Positions 37,975 to 49,153 of a stretch of DNA of 64,000 nucleotides are shown here, piece by piece. The notes under the pieces are model-generated. The model saw only the letters and a program-made list of their open reading frames with translations, was not told the origin of the DNA and did not search any database. A program made the translations under genes and the position numbers. The DNA lies in contig NW_001865039.1 in the NCBI RefSeq assembly GCF_000002865.3, positions 657,488 through 721,487 of the forward strand, written 5' to 3'. Source of the DNA: Monosiga brevicollis MX1 (Eukaryota; Opisthokonta; Choanoflagellata; Craspedida; Salpingoecidae). Positions within the stretch are counted from its first letter, which is position 1. The number at the start of each line of letters is the position of its first letter.

Positions 37975-40900
37975 TTACGCCCCGGGATGGCCACCCGTGA
38001 AACGCATATTGTCAATCAGACGAACATTGCCTATCGTGCCCGCACACGATATGATAATGGGATCTGAGTACGCCACATTGGTGTCCAAAATGGCAGTCGG
38101 GGGAAATGGGCGTAGCCGTGCGTCGGTAACAGCCACGTAATGAACTGTTAAAGCTGGCTCGTGGGCCAAAGACTGCAAGATGGTAGCCTCAAGTTCAGCA
38201 ACGGTGATGGGAGGCAACTCTCCCCGATGCGCGGCTGTTAGACGGGTGAGCCCCGCCGTGAGCGCCTGAGGAATGACAACTGCTTGCTGCCGTGCCTTGG
38301 TGGTCAGATTGCGATTTCGGCTGCTCATGGCCAGCCCGTCGGCCTCGCGCCGAGTAGGGACGGTGCAAACCTCGAGGAATTGGCCGCGGTAACCAATGTC
38401 CAAATCCTCAACCATGCCCTGGATGGTGGCACATTGCTGGGCGTCTTTCTCCCCAAAGTATACGATTGTGGGCTGCACAATGTTGAAGAGCTTATTGCAC
38501 ACCAACGCTACACCGTCAAAAAAGTGAGGGCGCGAGGCTCCCTCGGGCTTGGTGGTGGCATCAGAAATGTGCAACTTGGTGTTGAGGGGTAAGCCGTGGG
38601 GATACATTTCCCGAGCTGACGGAGCAAATACAAAGTCGACACCCTCGGCGGCCAGCAACTCAACGTCCGCATCAAGGCTTTGTGGGTAGCGGTCCAAGTC
38701 TTCATTTGCCGCAAACTGGGCCGGGTTGACAAAAATCGACACGCCAATGGCATCGATGCGTCCTTGGTCTCGGTCGCGCCGTGCTGCCCGCACCAAGTCC
38801 AGGTGCCCCTCGTGCAGAGCACCCATGGTAGGGACAAATCCGACTCGGGCAGCGGCTGTGCGCGCATGGACCTCGGCCTTGGTTGTCAAGATGATGGGTC
38901 TACTGGAAGCATTTGCTGCTATATTCTTGTTGTTTGCGACGCATGGATGCAAGCCATGCACGCACGCTACGGCGGCCGCATTGGCTGGCGCTTCCATGCC
39001 CAGCAATTGAGCCTCGGCCACCAGAGCACCTAGTAGACGAGCCCTTGTGAGACTCCAATGGAAGAATGCAGGCGCACACCCTTGAATGCATGCTCTAGCA
39101 AGGGGGGGATGGCGCGAGGCATACGCTTACCATTGATAAAATCTACCTCAGTCTCCACGCCCCGCTGAACGTCGGCCAGCATGCTGGACACGTTGGGAGC
39201 AGTCCGCTGCAGAATTTCGCGCATTGTGGCTTGTGGATCATCCACGCTCAACAAGACTTGTTTGCGTTGGGCTATTTGCAGCCCTTCAGCTAAAAGCTCT
39301 AAATCGCATGGGACATGCATCTGGTTAGCACAACTTCTCTGATCCCATGCCAGATCGCACTGCGGATCATTCTGTAACCTTGCAGCAGCTCTAGCCAAGA
39401 AGGTACGAGGCGCCACGTACCGTCCATGGCCTTAAGGGCATCGGGTCGCGACAAAGCTTCCCCATTGCGTAGATTGAGCCAGGCCGTCACTGGGTTGATG
39501 GCCGCATTCATGAGAAGCTTGGTCCAAGTGACTGCCTCGATGGCGCGCTCGTCTCGCACGACTTCGACATTGAAACCGGCATCGGAGAGTAGGTGCTCCA
39601 GCAAGGCCAGATCCCGAGCCCGTGCGCTCATCTGTGGCGTTTCAGCTAGCAGGGTTGGCCCCATCCCAGTATGCACCACCGTTCCTGGCTCGGCTATCAT
39701 GGCCCCAGCCATGGTGATGCCAGCAACCACAGTCGCCATGGGCAGCCGGGCCTGTAGACGCTCCGCGTTGCCCAGCCCATTTTGCAAGGTCACGAGCAGA
39801 CTCGAGCCATCCTGGCGTAAGAGCTGATGGTTGACATTCCCAGGTCAGGCATATGACGGCACAAAGAGCATCAAATCACGCGGGCCGTACCTGACGCGCC
39901 ACTTGAGCAGCACCATCGGTTGAGTTGCTCTTTACCATCACAAAGACCAGATCACAATTGCCATGTGCCCGCACCCTTTGTCACCACCAATGACGGAGAA
40001 CCCTGATGAGGCCGTAGCAGACAACCCGCCAGCACGTGCGAGCAGCGCGTACGTTTGTTCATCCGCTCCAGGAATGACGCAAAAGGCGTGAGGGTCTAGC
40101 TGGACGTCCCGGCCCTAACAAAAATTGCAGATCGATACCGGGCCACATGAATGAGAGGGGTCTCTCAATGTGCTTTGCCTCTTCTGGAAAAGCGATACCA
40201 CAAGTGGTTGTCAGCTGCACACGCGCCGTGGCAGACCGAGCCAACATGCCCTTGCTCGCCCTCGACTGGCCTGCCGTGCCCTTGCTGCAAGCTCTAGACA
40301 AGTGCGGGTGCCGATTGAAAGAATCCCATGCTGCACACAAGAATCTGGTGGTCAATTTCCCCGCGCACTACGATTTGCTGCATTTGGAGCGTCTACCTGT
40401 CCGCTGTGGTCGATGAGGTTGAGCCCTCTGGAAGCCAGACAGTCACGGTGCTCTTGCCAGGAGGTGACCATGGTCAGGCGGAGGTTAGGCCTGGCGCTGC
40501 ATAGACGCGCAGCCAGTAAAGAGGCCATGGCACCACCCCCGATGATTCCAACGCTTGGTCCGCGCAAATGTGGGACCTGCGTGGCCATGCCACGACGTTG
40601 CTGCACCCCAACGGGACCATTCCGGGCGGTTCGGGCCGTGGCGAGCGCGGCAGCTTGTTGTGCAAAGGCCTCATGTTCATCTGCAGCCATGGTAAAGTCG
40701 TGCTGCCCACTCACGGGGAATTGGCCCGCACGAACTTCTGCAGCGTATGTCGTCATGGCATCCGCCATAGTTGGGCCAATGTGCGCGTACTGCTTGGTGA
40801 ACTTGGGCACAAATTTATCAAAGAGGCCAAGAAGGTCATGGAAGACGAGAACTTGACCCGAGGTATGGGCGCCAGCCCCAATGCCAATGGTGGGAATGGA

Positions 40901-41760
40901 GAGTTGCTCAGTGATGATGGCTGCGACCTCAGTCGGCATCATCTCCAGCACAACCATACTGCAGCCTGCCGCCTCCAGCGCCAGGGCTTCTTCAAGCAGA
41001 CGCAGAGCTCCACGAGAGGTTTTGCCTTGAACGGCATAGCCCCCAAGAGCAGCTACGGTTTGAGGCGTCAGCCCCAGGTGCCCCACTACGGAAATCCCGG
41101 CATCGTGAAGGGCCGTGACCTGAGCCACGACGTTGGGGGCGCGGGTGCCACCTTCCAGCTTCACAGCCTCGGCGCCGCCTTCCTTGAGCAGCCGGGTAGC
41201 GTTGGCCAGAGTGTCAGATACCGTCATGTAGCTACAGGGCATCAGGCAGCGGGGCCGTGAGCATGCTTGACGGCCACTCAGGATGGAGTTGAAATCCGGG
41301 CACGTGCAGAGTCAAGCACACCGGGGACACACCTGCCAAACGGGAGATCAGCAACAACAAGAGGCCGCGCCACGCCTGCATCGGCAGGCAAAGAGTGTAG
41401 GCTGTTAACCACGGCTTGGGTATGCAAGGTCATGTGCTCCATCGTGACAGGGACGGTTGAATCCATGCCGTAGATCACTTGGCCCAGCGAGTCACCGACA
41501 AGAATGCAATCAACGCTGCCCAGAGCGGCGATTCGAGCCGAGGTGTAATCGTAGGCCGTGACCATGACGATGGGCTCCCCCTGCCGGCGCTTGCGCTTGA
41601 GTTTATTCATGGTCACGGGGCGCGCTGGCCCCTGAACGCTCATGAGGCGATTTCCACTCCTGCACCCCATAGAAGATCGCGCCAGCGCACACGCGCGCAA
41701 TCCAGAGAGCCAGGGCCGCATGGCGGCTGTCGCTGCCGGAACCTCGACGTCGGACTGCAA
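37975..41760 (-). CDS. panB-panE-panC: Trifunctional pantothenate biosynthesis protein: PanB-PanE-PanC fusion
   Basis: Seven exons (41333-41760, 40397-41231, 40053-40114, 39891-39975, 39421-39823, 39131-39298, 37975-39029) total 3036 bases, exactly 1012 codons. Residues 1-50 look like a mitochondrial presequence. PanB (about 50-326) shows VTAYDYTSARIA, VGDSLGQVIYG, AVKLEGG and VVLEMMPTE; it adds a hydroxymethyl group to 2-oxoisovalerate. PanE (about 365-690) begins VGIIGGGAMASLLAARL (NADPH-binding) and continues VMVKSNS, TLQNGLGN, WTKLLMNAAINPVTAW and DFINGALVAEAQLLGM; it makes pantoate. PanC (about 703-1011) has FVPTMGALHEGHL, VSIFVNPAQF, FGEKDAQQC and GLAMSSRN; it joins pantoate to beta-alanine. 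Both domain junctions fall inside single exons (PanB-PanE in exon 2, PanE-PanC in exon 7), so the fusion does not depend on splice guesses. Introns argue against bacterial contamination. Confidence 0.92.
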
Positions 41761-42352
41761 TCACCCCTCAATGCCTGCTCCTTGCGGCAAAGAACTACGA
41801 CCGCTTGATCCGCAAAGAGCGACTGACGTCGCGACGCACGGGCACGAGCGAACTGCCACCGCCAGGAGCGCAGTGAGCATGCGCGGTAGTGAGATGACAT
41901 TGGGAACGTGCCAGCGGGAGCCCTCTTCTTCTCTCTCTCTCTCTCTCTCGCTCTCGCTCTTTTGCGCGCTTGCACAATACCTTACACAAGCAATCTGACA
42001 ATTAGGTTTGAAGTGTGTTTTTTGACAAACTTTGATGAGATGTTTTGCGCTAAAAGTAGACGATGATGGCTTTTAATGGTGCACAAGCACCTTTTCGATC
42101 TGTGTTCTCCAAAAAAAAAACACAGTGTGTGTGTGTGTGTGCAAAAGGCAATTGAGAAAAATGACGCTCGCTGCAACGTTCGGACAACACATCATTGTCA
42201 GAAAAACCAGTCAACGTGATCGCGAAAGCAGTGAGATTGAGCTTTTACCGTCAAACCTCCTCACTCCTGTCGTGGGCTCATGGAGCGTGTCCCTGACCCT
42301 TGCTGCTCTTTTTTTGTTCCTTTTTTCTTCTTCTTGTGACTCAGGGTGCAAG
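41761..42352. other. Divergent intergenic region between the pantothenate fusion and MRPL13
   Basis: No gene is seen. It holds a CT tract at about 41931-41960, a ten-base A run followed by a short GT run at about 42110-42141, and a T-rich stretch just before the MRPL13 start. Two divergent promoters must lie here. If the pantothenate gene begins at the second ATG (41721), its leader extends slightly further. Confidence 0.6.
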
Positions 42353-43450
42353 ATGGCATCGCAGTCGAGTCGGGTACGTGGTGCTGGCGGTGCAACTGCG
42401 GAGCAGCAACAGCGTGTCTGAAAGTGTCTGTAAACCTGTGTTCCATTGGGCCTTTCAAGCCCTGATTCACCCACACCTGCACGTCTCGCTCAACCCATTG
42501 CCACATGTCTTCACCCCTGACCTGTCTCTGCGCTCTACCAGGCTCTGTTGACGCACACCAAGCGATGGGTGTTGGTGGACGCAGCCCACCAGCCCGTTGG
42601 TCGGCTGGCCGCGCAGCTCTCCATGCAATTGCAGGGCAAGACCAAGCCCATTTACCATCCCACCACTACAATGGGGGACAACATTGTCGTCATTAACGCT
42701 GATGTACGTGGGATTCGTGGTGGTCTGGGGAGCTGCACCGCTCATCGAGCTTGAGACCAACGCGCAGACCACCCTTGTTGAAACTGCGCTTTAGCTGAAG
42801 CTCGCACCCTTCTGACTCGTGCTGTAATGGCTGTCGGCAAATTTCAAATAGAAGGTGCAGTTCTCCGGTAAGAAATGGGACGACAAGCTCTACAGGTGGC
42901 ACACAGGCTGGCCCGGAGGTTTCCGTGAGCGCACGGCCCGCGATATGCACGCCCGCAAACCAACTGAGGTGCTGCGCAAGGCCGTTAACGGCATGCTACC
43001 CAAGAACAAGCTCCGTCGCCGCATGATGGACCAGCTCTTCCTCATCGAGGGCGACGTACGTCCCTCTCCCATGACTGAGTGCGTTTGGCTGACCTGGTTG
43101 AAACTGATTGTCGCCACATCTTGCTTGTACCGCTGGATACCTGGCTGCTCCTCTTTTGTAGAAGCATCCTTACGGCATGAACGTGGATGAGGTGCTTCAA
43201 CCAGCACAGCTACCAGTGCCACCTCTGCCCCGACTCTTTGTCGAGCAGAACGTGGTCGGTGACGAACCTCCGCCGGATGGTTACGAGGTGCGTAGCCCTG
43301 CCATCCAGCGCATGCAGCCGTGTCTCGCCCATGCTCGCCCAAATACTTGCTCACCTGTTGTCATTTGCCTCGGCTGTGTAATCGATGAAACCCTAGTTGG
43401 GCGAGTCGGTGACGGTGCTGTCCGGTGAAATTAAGAAGATGGCCAACTAA
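42353..43450 (+). CDS. MRPL13: Mitochondrial ribosomal protein L13 (uL13m)
   Basis: Five exons (42353-42373, 42542-42703, 42852-43055, 43162-43287, 43397-43450), all of phase 0, give 188 residues. The core RWVLVDAAHQPVGRLAAQLS, KPIYHPTTTMGDNIVVINAD, KKWDDKLYRWHTGWPGGFRERTA, PTEVLRKAVNGMLPKNKLRRRMM and KHPYG are the standard uL13 signatures. Length and the H.G..G.F.ER block fit the mitochondrial large-subunit form rather than cytosolic L13a. It is a structural protein of the mitochondrial 50S-like subunit. No cleavable presequence is obvious, as often in this protein. The first exon codes for only seven residues. Confidence 0.93.
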
Positions 43451-44102
43451 GCCGACTGGGCAATTCCTCTTTTTTTGAAGCAGCCGTTTTGGGCCAAGGC
43501 CAACCCTGTTGACATCTTGGCTCTGACGCCAGCGACAGCGACGCTATATTCATCCTCTTAATGCGGCTGCTGCCGTATCGAACTTGCTTCCGTTTCCTCA
43601 TCCTCATCTTCTTCTTTTTTTTTTTTCTTTTTTTTTTCTTTCTCTCATTCGCCCCACTTTTGTACTCCCTTTGTCCATGTGTCTCTTTTTCCTCTTGCTT
43701 GTTTACTGACAGAATCTATCTCCGAGCCGAAGCCGTCTGTATTTGTGCCCAACATCAATGTTAAATGATGCTCGCCGAGGCATATAGGCCAAATATGGAA
43801 GGATTATGCTCCATGCATGCATTCCACGCATCAATGGAAAAACGAAACATGACCCCATTCACGCAAATCTCACAAAAAGTCCTGCGACCACAACTCCAAA
43901 CTCTGGCCACCTGGCACCCTCAAGAGACAACGCAGTGGGCATGGAAGCCCACAGATGAAGAAGCCCACACAACAACAAAGCAGCTGCACAAAGACAATAC
44001 AACGAAGAAACGAAAAGAAAAGTGCACTGATGACTGACAGCAGCAAATTCAGCTCCACTGGCGACACCCATGGTGGCTGGTGCCAAGTAGCTCAATGATA
44101 TC
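43451..44102. other. Convergent intergenic region
   Basis: This lies between the stops of MRPL13 (plus) and MTMR14 (minus). It holds a pyrimidine-rich tract at about 43605-43645 and short AC-rich frames without any domain. I see no gene; it should contain both 3' ends. Confidence 0.6.
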
Positions 44103-47100
44103 TCAAACACGCATCTGTGACCACCAACGACCCATCCATTCCATCCAGCCCTCTGAACCTGTGCGCGGCACAGCCGCACGATACAGGGGGATAAACTTGC
44201 TGCGCACCGCATGGAGACGGCGTTGGCGCTCCGTCATGACCTGGTGTTGCACGGCCCGACACGGTTCGCCAGTGGCGCTTGCACAAGAGCAGGCCGTTGG
44301 TGGTTCCTGATCGTCCGAGTCGGCGCCAGAAGGTGGAGTGGCGCTTAGGATCAGGGGCAAGGGTGGGCGTGGCGACCCCACCTCCAGGGAAGAAGGCTTG
44401 CTCGAGTCAAAGTCCAATGCTGCCGGATGTTCGCACACACTGCGAACAGAGGCATTGCGGCTGCCGAGCACGGTCCAGCTCCCGACAGACTCGTTAACAG
44501 AATTAAGAGAGGCGCTCTGGAGGGATAAAAGCATACAAGAAGAAGAAAAGAAAAAAAGCGCCAACTGCGATGAGAAACGAGCATGACTGCCTCATGTGCG
44601 CCTGGACAATGTGCGAGCTGTGAACATACCCTTCGGACGCCTGGCACTGCAATGGGTTGGGAAGGCTCGTGTTCTCCGGGATTGGCACTGTGACAACGTT
44701 CCCTGGCACCGTATGGAGCATGCCCGCAAAGGTTTAGAACAGATTAGATGACACACATCACAGCAGTCTAGGCAAACCCCCCAAGACACCAAGACAAAGA
44801 CGAGCTTACCGCTTGGTTTCCTCCAGCGGGTGTGCTGACTCAATGTCTGCATGAACACGCCAAAAAATAGGCGCTCAGTTGACAATCGCCCACAGTCACA
44901 GACTCTCCCAGGAGCTCTGAGAAGGCGATCGGTCGGGAAAGGCACTCAACTGCACACACCTTCGAGTTCGGAAAAGGGCGATGGCTCGCGCAACGTGGGC
45001 GTTTTGACAGGTTCGGCATCAGAACTAAAAGCGGGTGAGGCGGGCTCGGTCACCTCCTCGGGGCGCCCTGGGTTGAGCGAAAACTCATCGGAATCCAAGT
45101 ACTGGGGCCAATTCAAGGCACACCGTGTCAGCGTGAGTATAGGAGGCACACAGATGCTGAAGCAAAAGCCCAAAGGCACATGCGCACGCACGCACACCGC
45201 CACTCCACCCACACTGACACACTGACCTGCAGAACGTCAAAACAAAAAAGAAAAATCTCTTCCCCCTTATTCAAACGCGAAGGAAGCAGATGGCCAAAGA
45301 GCAGCCAGTCGTAGCCCACGGTTAGATATAGCATTTCTTCGGCAGAGAGCGACTGATGGATCAAGCCATCCTGAGCAACCCCGTGCACGCGTGTGAGACA
45401 CATGCAGGCTCTATGCAAACGAGCGGGCTGCCCGACGTGGCAATCGAGCGAACCGGGGAGGCACATACCGCCCAGAGTGAGAGTCGTAGCAAGGACGTGA
45501 ACAGGGGCGTACGGTCCCAGCCAGAGATGCAATGCACGAGAAGACCTTGATCCGCTGCCATAAGGGTCCGCCAGGAAAGAGGGGGGGGAAAGGGCAAGGG
45601 GAAGGAGTAAGAAAGAGCAATGACTTCAGGCCTTGTGGCGGTTGTTGCCAATTCGAGCAAAACCAACCATCCTCCTTGTTGGTGCGAATGTGGGCCAGCA
45701 TCAACTTGAGATAGTTTTTGGTTAGAGTCACCAAATCCCACTTTTTATAGTTGGACCAATCCGTGTCCACCAAGGCGCGTGCTTGCTTGGGGATGGTCAG
45801 ATCCACGGACACCTCGGGGTGAGACCAGTTGAAAAACTAAAAGCCCGTGACCGTATGTTGCCCCCAATGAGTTGAAGCATACAGTGCAAGCCATGCAAGG
45901 AATGGTAAGGAACGACACGGGCACGAGCACGGGCAGGCTGCGCACAATCTTAAAAGGGTTGTAGTGCTGCTCGCGCATGGAGTTGAACCACTCGACGCCC
46001 GGATACGGCAGAGCCACCAAGTCAAATGAATCGTACATGCCTGCCAGATCAAGGAAAGCGCACAGTTATTTCTATCACTGTGTCTCGATATTTAGCATGC
46101 TTGCCCAGAATAGTTTTGCATCGTGTGAGAAACTTACCGCTGGTGTCGGCCTTTTCCGACGAAGAAACGTGAAGGCCGTACTTGACCTTCTTCTTTTCAA
46201 TCATGAGATCCGCGATGAATTGCACGCCTATACAGGGTGCAATGCAGGCCGGGCGTGTTGTGTTGAGTCCATCGTGTGCCTGTATCAGGGTTTGCAGTGA
46301 GTCGTCATAACAAAAAATGAGCGACACCATGGACGCACGCAAGTGACGGAGGAGCTCAACATCAGCTCGGCGACAGCGTTCCAGCGCACTCATGCGCTCC
46401 TGCGCTGTTGCCATGTCGGTTGCCGTACTACAACAGGGCGCCCGATCCCGCAAACAGAGAGCGTGAGTGAATGCGGCTCAAGCGTCGTAAAATACTCCGC
46501 GTTCGCATGTGCAAGCACAAAACAAGTCCCTAGAACGGTTCATGGTACGGTTTGGGCGGGGGGTCTGCCCGAGGGAAACGAAAACATACGCTGCGGCCAT
46601 ATACACCGAGTCTGAAGTGGCGGGAATGAGCTCGTTGTTTTGACGAGCGTGTGCGGCTGCTTCAGTGGATGCGTCTTCCCAAAGCGCGCCTGCAACAGGC
46701 CAAGACAAGCCCCGAGATGCAAGGATGAGAATCAAGCCGAAAACGAAAACTAGTCTGTATTGAGCATATGACTGGGGCATCAAGGAGATCTAGGTGGTGC
46801 TGACACCAGTGCCACGCACCGTAGACCTTGGACACGGCCGTGCATGATTGGCGGTACACGATTTCGCCCGAACGCGAGAGCGTTGCACTCCGACAGATGT
46901 TCTACCCAATCACGGCGTTGTCAGTGAGGCCGCGAGCAGGACAGTGTGATGGCCATGCGAGCGCCGGTGGGACTAAGCGATACCTACCATCGAGTCAATC
47001 AGAATGACGGGCACAACAAAGCGGCGCCGACAACGAGCGTATTGGCTCTCGCCCGAGAAAACCATGTCCAGTTCGTCGGCGTTGTTAATCAACTCGCTGT

Positions 47101-47723
47101 CAGGAGCAAAGGTGGGCCGCAGGCAAATACATTAGCCGTGGATGCCAAGGCAAGAATCAAGAATGAGCGGCGCCACGAGCTAAGGCACGCACTCTGAGCC
47201 CTTGTGGCCCTCCAGAATGTATAGCTCGAAGGGATAGTGACTGCAAAGCCGGCCGTTGCGGTTGTCGATGGCCTAGCAGAAGGTCCCAAAAGAGAGAGAG
47301 GGGGGGGAGAACCGGCAATGAAGCTCTTCCCAAGAAAACACACTTTGCAAAGCAAAAAGTGGCGAGCCCCGGAAGCATCCGACACCAACGGCAGGGATGA
47401 CTTACGCGAACATGGTAATCCCGTTCCAACAAAGTACGGACCACGCGCGCCACCTTGGTTCGCTGTACGGGGACAGGAAATTATGAGGAACAAACCAAAG
47501 CACGCTGAGGAGAGCGGGAGACTCGGATGGACTGGACTGCTCGTGGTTCGGCAGCTCTAGGTGCGAAACCGTCGTGGCGCGGGGCATGCAAGCAGGTCCA
47601 GACCTCAGGTGTGGCCAAACTGAAGTCGGATTTGGTGGCAAAGTACTTGAGCGTCTCGCCCATTTCGGCCAAAGCCTCGGCGACCTCGTGCTCGGGATCT
47701 TCAACGGGATCCAGCACCTCCAT
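44103..47723 (-). CDS. MTMR14: Myotubularin-related phosphoinositide phosphatase MTMR14 (Jumpy type)
   Basis: The start at 47723 reads MEVLDPVEDPEHEVAEAL. Exons then give AIDNRNGRLCSHYPFELYIL, DSELINNADELD, RCRRRFVVPVILIDSM, VQFIADLMIEKKKVKYGLHVSSSEKAD, YDSFDLVALPYPGVEWF and DTDWSNYKKWDLVTLTKNYLKLML. The active-site loop is VHCISGWDRTPLF, the Cys-x5-Arg motif exactly as in Jumpy, followed by SLSAEEMLYLTVGYDWLLFGHLL and NKGEEIFLFCFDVL. The last exon is Ser/Pro-rich and ends with ERQRRLHAVRSKFIPLYRAAV, matching the family C-terminus. MTMR14 removes the 3-phosphate of PI3P and PI(3,5)P2 and restrains autophagy. Catalytic residues are intact. About twelve introns are present; not every boundary was fixed. 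Confidence 0.9.
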
Positions 47724-48232
47724 GTTGCTTGATGTTAAACCAACACGACAGATGCGGGGCTGGCGTGGACCCCCGCCGTCGGTGTCGGGCAAAGTCGGTC
47801 CGTCACCAAGCTGGTGTGGATGGTGAGCTCAAAGCCACCGAAAGAGGTGTTGCACAAATGTACAGACAGCAACACAAGCCACGCTGATGACGGAATGCTC
47901 TTCCGCCCCTTTCAGCGGCAGCCGGACACCGCGGTGAACGGAAGCACACTATGACTGCCACCCAACCCCTTTCCCTCAAACAGAAACAGACATGCACCCG
48001 AGCTGCGCCGTGAAAAGGAGCAGCGTGATGGGCGAGTTCCAAAGTGAAGACCAGTTGAACTTTGCGCAGCAACCTGAACCAACCCAGCAACGCAAGAGGG
48101 TACAAGCCACTCCTGTGTTACAGCCACGAGCGAGCCAGTCGCCGCTGCCGTTTGAAGCACGTCCGCAAAGCCAACAGCAGCAACAGTAGCAACAATAACA
48201 AACAACAACAACAACAAAAGCAAAAGCCAAAA

Positions 48233-48301
<69 letters not shown>

Positions 48302-49153
48302 TACAAAGACAAACAAGCAGAGAGAGAGAAAGAGAGACAGAGAGACAGAGGGACACACACATTAGAGGTTATTGTAGGTCTGGGTGCTGTTTGTGTAGAT
48401 GTAAAGGGCTTGCCTGAATGGGTTTTGACAGCGGGCGGTCTCGCTTATGGACGTGGTGACCTTGTAGCCGTGCAGTGTCGTAGAGGAGAAGAGAAAGGTG
48501 CCAACTGGCTTGAGCGCATACAAGCAGCAGCAGCAATCGTCATCAGGTTGTGCGTGTGTGTGGCCCGGAAACAAGCCACGCAACCACGACTGAAAACTGA
48601 AAGGAGAGGGCACAGGCGCAGGGCCGCACACGGTTCATCGATCAGAAGGGCAGCCGCTCCGTTTGCCGTTTGCCGCCCGCCGCCACCCCGCGATGCCACT
48701 TGACCGCCACTGACGTCCCGCTGCCATTCGATTCTTATGAACAAACAACAAAAGAAAGAAAGAAAGACCCAACGAGTGTCAGCACATGTAACGCTTGCCA
48801 AGAGACGAAAAGACTTGGAGACTCGGGTCGGATTGTTCGGAACGGGTGTTTCGAACCCTATCAACCGGCGGCGATTCATCTGAGCCATGAATTGTCAGCA
48901 TTGCAAGCCAATTTTGAATTTGCACGAGTTTTGAGTTTTGAGGAGGTGAGCGATGCCGCCCCCGCCTCCTTCTCCGCCTCCTTCGTCTCCGCCTCCTCCT
49001 CCTCTTGCTGCTGCTGATCATGGTGGCAGAGCACCATGCCTCAGGCATGGTGTTTCCATCGTCTCCTCGGACAAAGGCTCATCATGTCCTGAATGTCAGG
49101 TGTCATTGAGGCTCATAGATAGGACGCAGCCTATGCGAAACACGTGTGGCAGC
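47724..49153. repeat. Long gene-poor divergent region with GA and CAA/CAG repeats
   Basis: This 1.4-kb stretch separates the starts of MTMR14 (minus) and TBCC (plus). It holds a pure GA tract at about 48239-48296, further GA-rich sequence to about 48350, CAG/CAA repeats at about 48170-48222, and a CTC/CTG-rich tract at about 48955-49018. The long frames here are low-complexity (poly-Ser/Leu or poly-Arg/Glu) and unlikely to be coding. Promoters for both genes must lie here. Confidence 0.75.

Noticed and set aside
40170-41260. Two long plus-strand frames opposite the PanB/PanE exon
   Set aside because: They are antisense shadows of the pantothenate fusion, whose minus-strand motifs are unambiguous.
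37975-41760. Bacterial contamination or an operon as an explanation for panB, panE and panC
   Set aside because: The coding sequence is interrupted by six GT-AG introns whose phases close exactly, and two domain junctions lie inside single exons.
47912-48362. Minus-strand frames rich in Ser-Leu repeats
   Set aside because: They are translations of the GA/CT tract upstream of MTMR14 and TBCC; no splice or homology support.
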